A DNA stretch of 64,000 nucleotides, taken from contig CAWAIR010000005.1 in NCBI GenBank assembly GCA_963782045.1, forward strand, positions 183,669-247,668, given 5' to 3'. Under the pieces are notes generated by a model. It was not told the DNA's origin. It worked only from the letters and a program-made list of their open reading frames with translations, and did not search any database. Of the stretch, positions 1-8,240 are shown piece by piece. Positions within the stretch are counted from its first letter, which is position 1, and each line of letters begins with the position of its first letter. This DNA is from CAVSRC01 sp963782045 (GTDB lineage: Bacteria; Pseudomonadota; Alphaproteobacteria; Rhizobiales; Kaistiaceae). The position numbers and the translations under genes were made by a program.

Positions 1-444
1 TTCGCCGATGCCTACACGCCGACCGACGGCGGGGAGATTCCGACCGGCGAGATCGTCGCCGTCGCCGGGTCGGTCTATGATTTCCGCGCCGCCCGTCCGA
101 TCCGCCAGATGCGCGGCGGTGAGCGCGTCGTCTTCGACAAGAACTTCGTCGTCGATCGCGCCAAATCGTCGTCCCCGCGTCCGCACGCGCGGCTGCACTC
201 GCCGAAAAGCGGCGTCACCCTCGATATCGCCTCGACTGAACCGGGGGTCCAGTTCTACGACGGCTACATGATGCGGGTTCCGGTTCCCGGCCTCGATGGC
301 CGCACCTACCTGGTCAATGGCGGCTGCTGTTTCGAGCCGCAGGCCTTCCCCGACGCGCCCAACCATCCCGGTTTCCCGAGCTCGATCCTGAGGCCTGGCG
401 AGACCTATCGCCAGTCGACGCTCTACAGCTTCTCCCGCGCCTGA
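1..444 (+). CDS. Aldose 1-epimerase (galactose mutarotase) family, C-terminal part
   Basis: The reading frame is open from the first base of the window, so the N-terminus lies upstream. The visible 147 residues match the C-terminal half of GalM-type mutarotases, which interconvert alpha and beta anomers of aldoses in the cytoplasm. Diagnostic pieces are PTGEI near the start, DKNFVVD, the EPGVQFYDG segment that carries the catalytic glutamate region, and FPDAPNHPGFPSSILRPG close to the end. The protein ends in FSRA and a TGA. It is followed by a 70-base gap and a PhnD-like gene on the same strand. The sugar specificity cannot be told from this part. Confidence 0.88.
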   Translation, partial: FADAYTPTDGGEIPTGEIVAVAGSVYDFRAARPIRQMRGGERVVFDKNFVVDRAKSSSPRPHARLHSPKSGVTLDIASTEPGVQFYDGYMMRVPVPGLDGRTYLVNGGCCFEPQAFPDAPNHPGFPSSILRPGETYRQSTLYSFSRA

Positions 445-515
445 ACCGCCCTTTCCGCTCGCCTCCCGATCGGGCAGGATGGGCCGGGGCGCGCCTGGGA
501 CGGAGCAGGCAAGGG

Positions 516-1442
516 ATGCGGACAATCCTCGGTTCGGTTGCGTTGGTCGTGGCGCTCGTCTGTGCGGCGACGCTGCCGGCGCGAGCCGACTGGCGCGACG
601 ACGTCAAGGTCCTGCGCATCGGCACGGTGGTGCCGCACGGCGCCGCCTACGACATCGCGCGGCTGGAGCCGTTCCGCGCCTACATGCAGGACCGCCTCGG
701 CCTGCCGGTGGAGATCGTCGCCACCGCCAACTACAACGCCCTCATCGACGCCCAGGCCTCGGCGCGCGTTCAGTACGCCATCCACAGCGCCGCCAGCTAC
801 GCCACCGCCGAGGCGCTCTGCGCCTGCGTCGAGCCGGTTGCCCTTCCAGCCGCCTTCGATGGCTCGCGCGGCTTCCATTCCGTGCTCGTCTCGCTCGCCG
901 GCGGCACGATTGCGACGCTGGCCGACGCCCGCGGCAAGCGGCTGGCGCTCACCGGCGCCAATTCGGTCGCCGGCCGCCTGGTGCCGCTCAAGGCGCTGGC
1001 GGCGCAGGGCATCGTCGCCGACAGCTACTTCTCCTCCATGCCCACCGCGTCCGATCCGGAACAGGCGGTCACCATGCTGTTCACCGACGAGGCCGACCTT
1101 GCTGCCGGCTGGTCGAGTCTGGCCGGCGATGCCGGCAACGGCTACAGCTTCGGCGTCTTCACGCGCATGGTGTCGGCAGGTGCGTTGGCGATGGACCGGC
1201 TCAGGATCGTCTGGCAGTCGCCGCTCATCCCGTTCGGGCCGCATGTGGTGCGCAACGACCTGCCGGATGAGCTGAAGAAGCTGATCGCCGATGCCCTCAT
1301 GGCCATGGGCGAGGCGGCGCCCGATGCGCTCGACGCCGTCGACGGCTCGAGCATCGGCGGCGGCGGCTTCGTGCCGGCCACGGCCGCCGACTACAAGCTG
1401 ATCGAGGGTCTGGTCAGCGAGAGCGCCACCAGCGGCGGCTAG
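516..1442 (+). CDS. PhnD-type phosphate/phosphonate ABC transporter periplasmic binding protein
   Basis: The 308-residue protein has an N-terminal signal peptide (hydrophobic stretch about residues 4-22, cleavage after PARA). It then follows the PhnD fold: LRIGTVVPHGAAYDIARLEPFRAYMQDRLGLPV is the usual opening, with a later segment about sampling the ligand (residues 85-160) and the KKLIADAL helix near the C-terminus. Family members bind phosphonate, phosphite or phosphate in the periplasm for ABC import, and some act as sensor domains. No permease or ATPase gene is next to it, so it may be an orphan receptor. The ATG at 516 follows GGGATGCGG-type sequence with only a weak ribosome site. The ligand is unknown. 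Confidence 0.8.
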   Translation: MRTILGSVALVVALVCAATLPARADWRDDVKVLRIGTVVPHGAAYDIARLEPFRAYMQDRLGLPVEIVATANYNALIDAQASARVQYAIHSAASYATAEALCACVEPVALPAAFDGSRGFHSVLVSLAGGTIATLADARGKRLALTGANSVAGRLVPLKALAAQGIVADSYFSSMPTASDPEQAVTMLFTDEADLAAGWSSLAGDAGNGYSFGVFTRMVSAGALAMDRLRIVWQSPLIPFGPHVVRNDLPDELKKLIADALMAMGEAAPDALDAVDGSSIGGGGFVPATAADYKLIEGLVSESATSGG

Positions 1443-1489
1443 TCGCCGGTCTCGACGCCGGATCGCCTCCCGGTCGAGAAACGGAACTG

Positions 1490-1515
1490 CTTCTATCTGA
1501 CCAAGAAGCGCTCTA
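1490..1515. repeat. Half copy of a Rhizobiales intergenic palindrome
   Basis: The sequence CTTCTATCTGACCAAGAAGCGCTCTA matches one arm of the full palindrome at 14084-14134 (AGAGCGCTTCTTGGTCAGATAGAAG...). It lies at the convergent ends of the PhnD-like gene and the TadG-like gene. The TAG stop of the latter (1513-1515) is formed by the repeat itself. The second arm is missing here, so a terminator function is less certain than for the other copy. Confidence 0.6.
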
Positions 1516-2094
1516 GGGGCAGGTGTAGGTGGACGTGCTGATGCACTCGCTGATGCGTGGCTTGAGGTAGTAGGTGCTGCTCAGGTTGAAGGTGCCGGTC
1601 AGCACGTAACCAATGTCGGGTGTGTAGGGATAGCTCGCCGACGCCACCATCACGTAGGAGTCTGGTACACTGACCGCCGTCGGCAGGGTGACGCTGCTGC
1701 CGAAGCCGGGCGCCGTGGTGTTGCGCGCGTTGCTCCACTGCACCTTCGCGTTGCCCTTGGGGTCGATGTAGACCTCAGCCAGCGAGATCTGCAGCGTGTC
1801 GGCCGAATAGGGCGCCATCACCGAGGAAGAGGCGTCGAAGATGTTCTGGATGTCCGAATTGCTCAGCGATTTCGACTGCGTCACCAGGTCGGCGAGCGTG
1901 CTGGTCACGTGCGCCACGTTGCGGTCGATGCTGAGCCCCTCGCTCACCTGTATGCCGCCGATGTAGAGCGCCAGCATCAGCGGCAGGATGAGGGCGAATT
2001 CCAGCGCCGAGACCCCGGCGCGGTCGCGGGCGAACCGGCGGAGCAACAGCCGGCCGGACAGAGGTCGGAAGCGAAGAGCCGCCGGTTTCACCAT
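1513..2094 (-). CDS. TadE/TadG-like minor pseudopilin
   Basis: 193 residues. After a basic N-terminus (FRPLSGRLLLRRFARDRAG) comes the TadE-family signature VSALEFALILPLMLALYIGGIQ, one transmembrane helix with the conserved Glu at position 5 of the mature segment. A periplasmic domain rich in Ser, Thr and Asn follows. Such pseudopilins are processed by the CpaA/TadV peptidase and help assemble or anchor the Flp pilus. The start at 2094 overlaps the stop of the upstream tadE-like gene (ATGGTGA), so the two are translationally coupled. The longer open frame upstream would run inside its neighbour and was not used. TadG proper is usually larger, so this is better called a second TadE-like protein. 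Confidence 0.82.
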   Translation of the reverse strand: MVKPAALRFRPLSGRLLLRRFARDRAGVSALEFALILPLMLALYIGGIQVSEGLSIDRNVAHVTSTLADLVTQSKSLSNSDIQNIFDASSSVMAPYSADTLQISLAEVYIDPKGNAKVQWSNARNTTAPGFGSSVTLPTAVSVPDSYVMVASASYPYTPDIGYVLTGTFNLSSTYYLKPRISECISTSTYTCP

Positions 2095-2654
2095 GGGAAG
2101 GGCTCGTTGCGGAATGCTGCCGTGGCGACCAGCAGGTGGCTGCCGTCCGGCAGGTCGGCAAGGTTGTTGCCGAGCAGGTTGATCAGCACCGGCCATTCGT
2201 AATAGGCGCGCACCACGACGATATTGCCGCCATGGCCGGTATTATAGTTCTGAGTGACGTTGAGGTTGCCGTTCTTGTCGACCGGGACCCCCAGATTTAC
2301 ATCACCGAAATCCGTATACTGCTGAACGTCCACCTTAAGCTTGCTGCAATCGAGCAGCCCGCCGGCCAGGTTGCAGATGGAGGTCTTGAAGTTGTCGGCG
2401 CTCATGTTCTGTTGCTGCGCCTGGCCGGTGCGGATCAGGCGCGCCGTGCTCTGCACGGCGCTATCCAGCGCCTGGCCGGCGAAGAACAGTATCGCCGTCT
2501 CGATGATGGCGAACAGCAGCGCGAAGAACGGCGCCGCCACCAGCGCGAACTCGACCACGGTCGAGCCGTTCTGGTCGCGGCGGAAGCGCGCCAGTCCGCA
2601 ATGCGCGGCAGCGCCACGGACGAAATCGATTGGTGCTGTGAACAGCGATGGCAT
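2088..2654 (-). CDS. tadE: TadE family pilus assembly pseudopilin
   Basis: 188 residues. The motif RRDQNGSTVVEFALVAAPFFALLFAIIETAILFFAG (residues about 23-58) is the prepilin-like TadE signature: a short basic leader, glycine before the hydrophobic helix and the invariant Glu. The remaining part is a soluble periplasmic domain. It is the first gene of a two-gene leftward operon with the TadE/TadG-like gene, with overlapping ends. The start MPSLFTAP at 2654 was preferred over a more upstream ATG at 2708, which adds only a low-complexity basic stretch. A GGTTAACC palindrome lies about 130 bases upstream at 2783. Confidence 0.85.
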   Translation of the reverse strand: MPSLFTAPIDFVRGAAAHCGLARFRRDQNGSTVVEFALVAAPFFALLFAIIETAILFFAGQALDSAVQSTARLIRTGQAQQQNMSADNFKTSICNLAGGLLDCSKLKVDVQQYTDFGDVNLGVPVDKNGNLNVTQNYNTGHGGNIVVVRAYYEWPVLINLLGNNLADLPDGSHLLVATAAFRNEPFPW

Positions 2655-2813
2655 GAACGAGCGATCCCGCCGGCGGGGCGCGCCAGAAGTGGTCCTGCCG
2701 CCTTCCACCCATTCCTATCCGGTAACGATTGAGAAACGGTTGCGCGCTTTGCCGAAAAGCTGATCGTCCGCGGCAACCTTCGGTTAACCCTCGGCGCGCT
2801 GCCGCGTGGCGGC

Positions 2814-3302
2814 CTACTGCTTGGCCGCCGAATTGGCCAGCGAGCGGGTCGCCTGAATCTGCTGGTTGGCCGCATCGAACACGTTCTGGGTGTCGCCCAG
2901 CGACAGCACCGGCGAGCATTGCGGTGTGCACGACAGGGTTTCACGGCTGGCGCGGCGATAGACGGTCACCACCTGGTCGTTGGAGGGTTCGACCGTCACG
3001 ACGTTGTCGGCGATCTGCTGGCCCTGCTTGTCGAGCACGATCAGATTGGTGGTGCCGTAGCTGCGTCCGGTGATGATGAGCGTCTGGCTGTCCTGGATGG
3101 TCGCGTCGGCGATTGCCGGGTTGCCGACGATGACGACGTTGGCCGGCTGCGAGATGTGCAGCACCTTGGCGCGATCGACCACCACTGAGATCGGCTCGGC
3201 CGCGGTGGCGGCAGCGGCCATCGCCGCCAGGCTCGCCAGTCCGGCGAAGGCGAGGGCGGCCGCTTTCTTGAGCCGTGCTGCCGTGAAGGAAAACGCGAGC
3301 AT
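2814..3302 (-). CDS. Secreted pilus-assembly protein with secretin N-terminal-like domain (T2SS-T3SS_pil_N type)
   Basis: 162 residues. The protein has a signal peptide (residues 1-34, ending in TAAA/AEP) and then a domain that closely parallels the N-terminus of CpaC in the same locus: VLHISQPANVVIVGNPAIADATIQDSQTLIITGRSYGTTNLIVLD. This domain binds or orients the outer-membrane secretin. The C-terminal part holds two cysteines (LSCTPQCSP) and a helix. It is a frequent companion of alphaproteobacterial tad loci and probably assists secretin assembly in the periplasm. It is divergent from the flp gene across a 388-base regulatory gap. The start at 3302 gives the signal peptide directly. Confidence 0.8.
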   Translation of the reverse strand: MLAFSFTAARLKKAAALAFAGLASLAAMAAAATAAEPISVVVDRAKVLHISQPANVVIVGNPAIADATIQDSQTLIITGRSYGTTNLIVLDKQGQQIADNVVTVEPSNDQVVTVYRRASRETLSCTPQCSPVLSLGDTQNVFDAANQQIQATRSLANSAAKQ

Positions 3303-3690
3303 GGGACCTCCGCCAGATACGCCAACGGCCAAAACCTACGCCGGATATGGTGAACGAAGATTTAAAGCCGGCCCCACCGCCGCAAGGAGCTTGTCCCGTC
3401 GGCTTTCGGTGCTTCAACCGCTTTTCGCGTGGATGGTGAACGATTTCCTATCGAAAATGGGTGTAACGAGTCGTAAACCAAAACTTGTGGGGGAAGAAAC
3501 TGGCGAAATACAAGCAATTGTTCCCATGAACGGATTGTTATGCTTACCTATTAGTTATAAATGACGATCATAAGCGGTGCGATTATTAACTCGCTTGCAG
3601 GGTTTCGGTCCTACATTGCGCTCCTGGCCACGCTGCCGGCCAAAGCCGGGCTGAGCCGACACTAGAGAAACCCGGAGAGTGAGGTCCCTC
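3303..3690. promoter_or_regulatory. Divergent control region upstream of the flp pilin gene
   Basis: This gene-free 388-base stretch separates two divergent tad transcription units. About 3430-3600 is clearly poorer in G+C than its surroundings (runs such as TTATGCTTACCTATTAGTTATAAATG), as expected for a strong pilin promoter. A GC-rich inverted repeat (GCCGGCCAAAGCCGGG, about 3637-3652) sits in the leader just before the flp ribosome site. I could not assign definite -35/-10 boxes. Confidence 0.45.
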
Positions 3691-3861
3691 ATGAACAAGC
3701 TGATTTCCCGTTTTGCCAAGGACGAGTCCGGCGCGACCGCTATCGAGTACGGCCTCATCGCCACGCTCATTGGCGTTGCCATCATCGCCGGCGCCACGAC
3801 CCTTGGCTCGAAGCTGAACGCGACGTTCAACTTCGTCTCGACCAAGCTGAAGAGTTCTTGA
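3691..3861 (+). CDS. flp: Flp/Fap-type major pilin
   Basis: 56 residues, the usual length for Flp prepilins. It reads MNKLISRFAKDESG, then ATAIEYGLIATLIGVAIIAG. This is the short basic leader, the G cut site, and the processed N-terminus with Glu at position 5 and the adjacent Tyr, which define Flp pilins. CpaA cleaves after the Gly, and the mature protein polymerises into the adherence pilus. The start at 3691 has GAGG seven bases upstream. It is the first rightward gene of the pilus locus. Confidence 0.93.
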   Translation: MNKLISRFAKDESGATAIEYGLIATLIGVAIIAGATTLGSKLNATFNFVSTKLKSS

Positions 3862-3985
3862 TGATCCGCGACGTCGCGCGGGCCGCGACGTCGCAGACAG
3901 CAAGCTCAGAGCCGCGCGTCTCCCGTTCAGGGAGCGTGCGGCTGAGTTTGCGATGGGGTCGCTCTTCCTAGCGACGGACCGGTTC

Positions 3986-4150
3986 ATGACGGCCACGGTT
4001 GCGCGCTTTGTCCGGGACCGCTCGGGCGCCACGGTAATCGAGTATGCGATCATCGCGTCGCTGGTCAGCGTCGCCCTGGCTTTGGCCGCCGGCACCATCG
4101 GCACCCAGATCAACGACATGCTCGGCGCCGTCTCGCCGCACCTCGACTAG
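3986..4150 (+). CDS. Second Flp-type pilin
   Basis: 54 residues. MTATVARFVRDRSG is followed by ATVIEYAIIASLVSVALALAAG, so the leader, cut-site Gly, Glu and Tyr of the Flp family are all present. The mature region differs enough from the first pilin that a simple recent duplication is unlikely. It may be a minor pilin. The gap from flp is 124 bases and no strong ribosome site is visible, so expression is probably lower. An in-frame ATG at 3953 is possible but would give an atypically long leader. Confidence 0.82.
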   Translation: MTATVARFVRDRSGATVIEYAIIASLVSVALALAAGTIGTQINDMLGAVSPHLD

Positions 4151-4304
4151 AGCCGTCGCCGCAGGCAGGCCGCGTGCCTGGTCCGGCCGCGCCCGCTGCC
4201 CTGGGGCCCAAGCGGAATTCATGCGCATTTGAACGATCCGCTAAAGCCCCTCTTAATCATCGGTCCTTACTCTCGTGGCGACAAGAGTTTCGCCGGAGAC
4301 GGTC

Positions 4305-4820
4305 ATGCTTAGCGCTGTTGTCCATCAGGCCCTGTTCGCCATCTTCCCGCTGGCGATGGCCTACGCCGCCGTCTCGGACTTGTTGACGATGACCATCTCG
4401 AACCGCGTCACGCTGCTGATGATAGCGGCATTCGTGGTTCTGACGCCGTTCACCGGCATGGACCTGCAGACCTTCGGCCTCCATTGGGCCTCGGGCGGTG
4501 CCGTGCTGGCGGTTGCCTTCTTCTGCTTCGCCATGGGCTGGATTGGCGGCGGCGACGCCAAGCTCGCTTCCGTCACCGCGTTGTGGCTGGGCTGGGAGGG
4601 CACGGTCGAGTTCATCGCCATCGGCTCGATCTTCGGTGGTCTGCTGACCATCTCTCTGCTTTCCTTCCGGCAGTCGGTCCTGCCCGCTTTCATCATCCGC
4701 CAGCCGTGGATCCGTCGGCTGCACGATGAGAACGAGGGTGTGCCATATGGGGTCGCGCTGGCCGCCGCCGGGCTCGTCACGTATCCGCACACTATCTGGA
4801 TGCATATGGCGATCGGCTAG
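4305..4820 (+). CDS. cpaA: Prepilin peptidase CpaA/TadV
   Basis: 171 residues with about four to five hydrophobic segments. It is an A24-family aspartic protease of the inner membrane that cleaves Flp and TadE/TadG-type prepilins. The two catalytic Asp motifs are visible: AAVSDLLTMTISN (first Asp) and GWIGGGDAKLASV (GxGD second Asp). It lacks the methylase domain of long type IV prepilin peptidases, as is normal for CpaA. The start at 4305 has GGAG six bases upstream. An in-frame ATG at 4275 has no ribosome site. Confidence 0.92.
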   Translation: MLSAVVHQALFAIFPLAMAYAAVSDLLTMTISNRVTLLMIAAFVVLTPFTGMDLQTFGLHWASGGAVLAVAFFCFAMGWIGGGDAKLASVTALWLGWEGTVEFIAIGSIFGGLLTISLLSFRQSVLPAFIIRQPWIRRLHDENEGVPYGVALAAAGLVTYPHTIWMHMAIG

Positions 4821-4920
4821 CCGGGCCCGGTGCCGCCGCTGGCGGCCGGTGCCGAGGATTCCGCGGCCGTGCTCAACAAGAAGCGCGATCCCTTGGGAAC
4901 CGCTGATCCGACAAGCTTTC

Positions 4921-4953
4921 GTTAATCACGAATCCATACCTCTGATTAACCAT
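4921..4953. promoter_or_regulatory. GTTAATC/GATTAAC inverted repeat with a CtrA-like half-site upstream of cpaB
   Basis: A perfect inverted repeat GTTAATC (4921-4927) and GATTAAC (4944-4950) lies 70 bases upstream of cpaB. The right arm continues to TTAACCAT, which is identical to the CtrA half-site seen in alphaproteobacteria. The spacing is not the classical TTAA-N7-TTAA. Pilus genes are CtrA-controlled in Caulobacter, so such control is plausible here, but this is inference only. Confidence 0.4.
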
Positions 4954-5020
4954 AAGTACACGATTGCTGCGCGAAACTGGCGGTAGTCGGTCGGGATCGG
5001 CCTTCAAAGGGTAGCGTGAC

Positions 5021-5863
5021 ATGAAGCTCTCCCGTGTAGCAGTTCTGGGCGTCGCGGCAGCCGCTGGCCTGATCGCCATGGTGCTGGCGCTTAACCTGAC
5101 GGCGCCGTCGTCCCAGCCGTCGCCCGAGCCTGCCAAGCAGGCCGACCTCAACACCACCAGGGTGCTCGTCGCCACCCAGGACGTGTCGATGGGCAAGACG
5201 ATCACCGCTGCCGACGTCGCCTGGCGTGATTGGCCGAAGGACAGCGTCTCGTCCCAGTTCATCACCGGCGGCGCCGCCGATTCCGAATCAGGGGTCGTCG
5301 GGGCCATCGCCCGCGCCGGCTTCTATGCCGGCGAGCCGATCAGCGACACCAAGCTGATTCACTCCGATCGCGGTTTTATGTCGGCCATCCTGCCCGCGGG
5401 CAAGCGCGCCGTTGCCATCCGCATCGCCGCCGACACCAGCGCCGGCGGCTTCATCCTGCCCAACGACCATGTCGACGTCATCATGACCCGCAAGGTCGAG
5501 AACTCCAGCGACGGCAGCAACGGCCCCCATTACATCACCGAGACGATCCTCAACAACGTGCGCGTGCTGGCCATCGACCAGACCGTCGAGAAGGCCGCCA
5601 AGAAGGACGGCGGCGCCGGCGGCGACACCGTCATCGGCCAGACCGCCACGCTCGAGCTGACACCGCAGCAGGCGCAGATCATCACCGTCGCCCAGCAGAT
5701 GAGCGACCGGCTGAACCTCGCCCTGCGCAGCGTCGCCAACTCCTCGCCCAACGCGGCCGGCACCGGCATGGACGCTGTGGGCCTGATCGGCGGTCCCGAC
5801 GGCAAGGGCACGGTGACCCTGGTCAAGGACGGCGTCGCCACCCAGGTGACGGGCCTTCGTTAG
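5021..5863 (+). CDS. cpaB: Flp pilus assembly protein CpaB (RcpC)
   Basis: 280 residues. One N-terminal membrane anchor or signal (residues 5-25) is followed by a SAF domain: TRVLVATQDVSMGKTITAADVAWRDWP, then AGEPISDTKLI and AGKRAVAIRIAADTSAGGFILPNDHVDVIMTR. CpaB sits at the periplasmic face of the secretin and stabilises the outer-membrane pore complex. The C-terminal half has the LELTPQQAQIITVAQQM segment typical of the family. It starts the cpaB-cpaC-cpaD-cpaE-cpaF-tadB-tadC run, with cpaC starting 3 to 39 bases after its stop. Confidence 0.93.
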   Translation: MKLSRVAVLGVAAAAGLIAMVLALNLTAPSSQPSPEPAKQADLNTTRVLVATQDVSMGKTITAADVAWRDWPKDSVSSQFITGGAADSESGVVGAIARAGFYAGEPISDTKLIHSDRGFMSAILPAGKRAVAIRIAADTSAGGFILPNDHVDVIMTRKVENSSDGSNGPHYITETILNNVRVLAIDQTVEKAAKKDGGAGGDTVIGQTATLELTPQQAQIITVAQQMSDRLNLALRSVANSSPNAAGTGMDAVGLIGGPDGKGTVTLVKDGVATQVTGLR

Positions 5864-5902
5864 CCGATGAAACACGCGGGCGACAAACAGGGAACTGCGA
5901 AG

Positions 5903-7468
5903 ATGGTGCAAGCAATCCTACGTCGGGTGGCGCTGGCAGCGCTGGCGCTGGTCGCCATCGCCGCGGCCGATGTCTCGCTCTCCGCCGCGCGCGCCGAGAC
6001 CCGGATGGTCAACGGCACCCTGCAGGGCTCCGTCAACGTCGGCCTCAACAAGTCCGTCATCCTCAACCTGCCGCGCGACGCCCGCGACATCCTGGTGTCG
6101 AACCCGGCGATCGCCGACGCGGTCATCCGCACCTCCCGGCGCATCTACATCACCGGCGTCGCCGTCGGCCAGTCGAACATCATCGTCTTCGACCGCGCCG
6201 GCGAGAAGGTCGCCGACCTCGATCTCCAGGTCGAGCGCGATACCTCCGCCCTGTCGGAGATGCTGCGCCGCCTGATTCCCGATTCCGACGTCAAGGTCGA
6301 GATCATCAACGACAACATCGTGCTCTCCGGCACCGTGCGCAACGCCGCCGATTCCCGTCGGGCCCAGGACATCGCCGAGATCTTCGCCAATGGCGGCGCC
6401 AACACCGGCTCCGGCGGGGCGCAGCCGTCGTCGTCGTCCGCCTCGGAGAGCCCCTCGGGCAGCCCCGGCGGCAACATCAACGTCAGCCTGTCGAATTCCT
6501 CCGCCACCACCACGGCGCCGACCTCCAAGGTGGTCAACCTGCTCACCATCGAGGGCGAGGATCAGGTCCACCTCAAGGTCACCGTCGCCGAAGTCGAGCG
6601 CTCGATCGCCAAGCAGCTCGGCATTGAGATGAGCGGCAACATCACCATCGGCAAGTTCAATACCTGCATGGTCAGCCCCACCGCCTGCAGTTCGGGCAGC
6701 TCTGCCGTTGGCAGCACCCTTGGCAATCCCTTCGGCGTCAACAACAAGTCGCTGTCCGACAACGCCCTCACGCTCGGCTACAACGACGGCGTCAGCAGCC
6801 TGTCGGCGACGCTGCGCGCCCTCGAGCAGACCGGCGTGATGAAGACCCTGGCCGAGCCGACGCTCACCGCCATCTCCGGCGAGACCGCGTCGTTCCTCGC
6901 CGGTGGCGAGTTCCCGGTGCCCACCGCCAAGGACCAGCAGGGCAATATCACCGTCGAGTTCAAGCCCTTCGGCGTCGCACTCGGCTTCACCCCGGTCGTC
7001 CTCTCCGAGGGACGCATCAGCCTGCGCGTCAAGACCGAGGTGTCCGAGCTCACCTCAGACGGCTCCTTCACGGCTTACGGCCTGACCATCCCCGGCCTCA
7101 AGGTGCGTCGCGCCGAGAGCACGCTGGAACTGCCCTCGGGCGGCTCGCTGGTCATGGGCGGCATGCTTCAGGACAACGTCCGCCAGTCGATTGGCAAGTT
7201 CCCCGGCCTTGGCGATCTGCCGATCCTCGGACCGCTGTTCCGCAGCCGCGATTTCCAGCGCGACGAGACCGAACTGGTGATCATCATCACGCCCTATCTG
7301 GTGCGGCCGGTGGCGCGCTCGGCGCTGGCCCTGCCCACCGACGGCTACAGCACCGCCGGCGACGCCCAGGCCAACTTCCTCGGCGATCTCAACCGCGTCT
7401 ACGGCGCCGACGGAGCCAAGGCGCCGGCCGGCACCTACCAGGGCAACTACGGTTTCATCATCCAATGA
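5903..7468 (+). CDS. cpaC: Outer-membrane secretin CpaC (RcpA)
   Basis: About 521 residues. A signal peptide is followed by the N-terminal domain (MVNGTLQGSVNVGLNKSVILNLP... AIADAVIRTSRRIYITGV), a BON-like region, and the secretin core from about residue 210, ending in DETELVIIITPYLVRPV. The secretin forms the outer-membrane channel for the Flp pilus. A Ser/Gly-rich linker (roughly residues 170-215, nt 6411-6525) separates the periplasmic domain from the barrel and looks family-variable. An upstream ATG at 5867 adds 12 hydrophilic residues before the signal peptide. The 5903 start with AGGGA upstream was preferred. Confidence 0.93.
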   Translation: MVQAILRRVALAALALVAIAAADVSLSAARAETRMVNGTLQGSVNVGLNKSVILNLPRDARDILVSNPAIADAVIRTSRRIYITGVAVGQSNIIVFDRAGEKVADLDLQVERDTSALSEMLRRLIPDSDVKVEIINDNIVLSGTVRNAADSRRAQDIAEIFANGGANTGSGGAQPSSSSASESPSGSPGGNINVSLSNSSATTTAPTSKVVNLLTIEGEDQVHLKVTVAEVERSIAKQLGIEMSGNITIGKFNTCMVSPTACSSGSSAVGSTLGNPFGVNNKSLSDNALTLGYNDGVSSLSATLRALEQTGVMKTLAEPTLTAISGETASFLAGGEFPVPTAKDQQGNITVEFKPFGVALGFTPVVLSEGRISLRVKTEVSELTSDGSFTAYGLTIPGLKVRRAESTLELPSGGSLVMGGMLQDNVRQSIGKFPGLGDLPILGPLFRSRDFQRDETELVIIITPYLVRPVARSALALPTDGYSTAGDAQANFLGDLNRVYGADGAKAPAGTYQGNYGFIIQ

Positions 7469-7499
7469 GCGCCAGCAGGCAGCAACGGAGCGCCACCTC

Positions 7500-8240
7500 A
7501 TGACCACCGCGTCCTCCATCGATCGCCGTCGTCGGGCGCCTCTCACCTCGCCGGTGCTGCTTGTCGCCGGCGGCCTGGTCGCCGCGCTCGCCGGCTGCAC
7601 CACCTCGGCCGACAAGACGCTGACCACCGGCGGCATTCCCGATGACTACCGCCACAATCACCCGATTGCGGTGGAGGAGATGCTGGAGACCATGGACGTG
7701 CCGGTCGGCCAGGACACCAGCCACATGCCGAGCGCGGTCGCCGCCACCGTTGCCGGCTTCGGCAAGGCCTTTGCCGATAGTGGCGCCTCGCTGATCGCCG
7801 TAGTCGCGCCCTCCGGCTCGCCCAACCAGGTTGCCGCGGCCACCGTCGCCGTCGAGGTCGAGCAGGTGCTGCAAAAGTCCGGCGTCAGCCGGCGCGCCAT
7901 CGAATACCGCGTCTATCGCGCCGGCCCGGAAGAGCGCAACGCCCCCGTGCGCATCGCCTACAACCGTGTCGCCGCTCACACCGCGCCGTGCGGTCCGTGG
8001 CCCGATCAGACCGCCGACACCGGCCAGAACCGCCACTACGCCGACTTCGGCTGCGCCACCCAGCAGAACCTCGCGGCCATGGTCGCCAGCCCCCTCGATC
8101 TCATCTATCCGCGCGGCCTCACCCCCGCCGACGCGCAGCGCCGCGCCATCGTGCTCGACCACTACCGCAAGGGCGAACCGACCGGCGCCGACCTGTCGCG
8201 GCAGACCGGCGGCAGCGTCGCAACCGGAGTTGGCCAATGA
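7500..8240 (+). CDS. cpaD: Pilus assembly lipoprotein CpaD
   Basis: 246 residues. The lipoprotein signal ends in LAGC (Cys about residue 33). The CpaD-family opening IPDDYRHNHPIAVEE follows, as does the C-terminal segment with CGPWPDQ and GCATQQNLAAMVASP. Family members act at the outer membrane and help insert or target the CpaC secretin. The stop overlaps the start of cpaE (ATGA). Confidence 0.92.
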   Translation: MTTASSIDRRRRAPLTSPVLLVAGGLVAALAGCTTSADKTLTTGGIPDDYRHNHPIAVEEMLETMDVPVGQDTSHMPSAVAATVAGFGKAFADSGASLIAVVAPSGSPNQVAAATVAVEVEQVLQKSGVSRRAIEYRVYRAGPEERNAPVRIAYNRVAAHTAPCGPWPDQTADTGQNRHYADFGCATQQNLAAMVASPLDLIYPRGLTPADAQRRAIVLDHYRKGEPTGADLSRQTGGSVATGVGQ

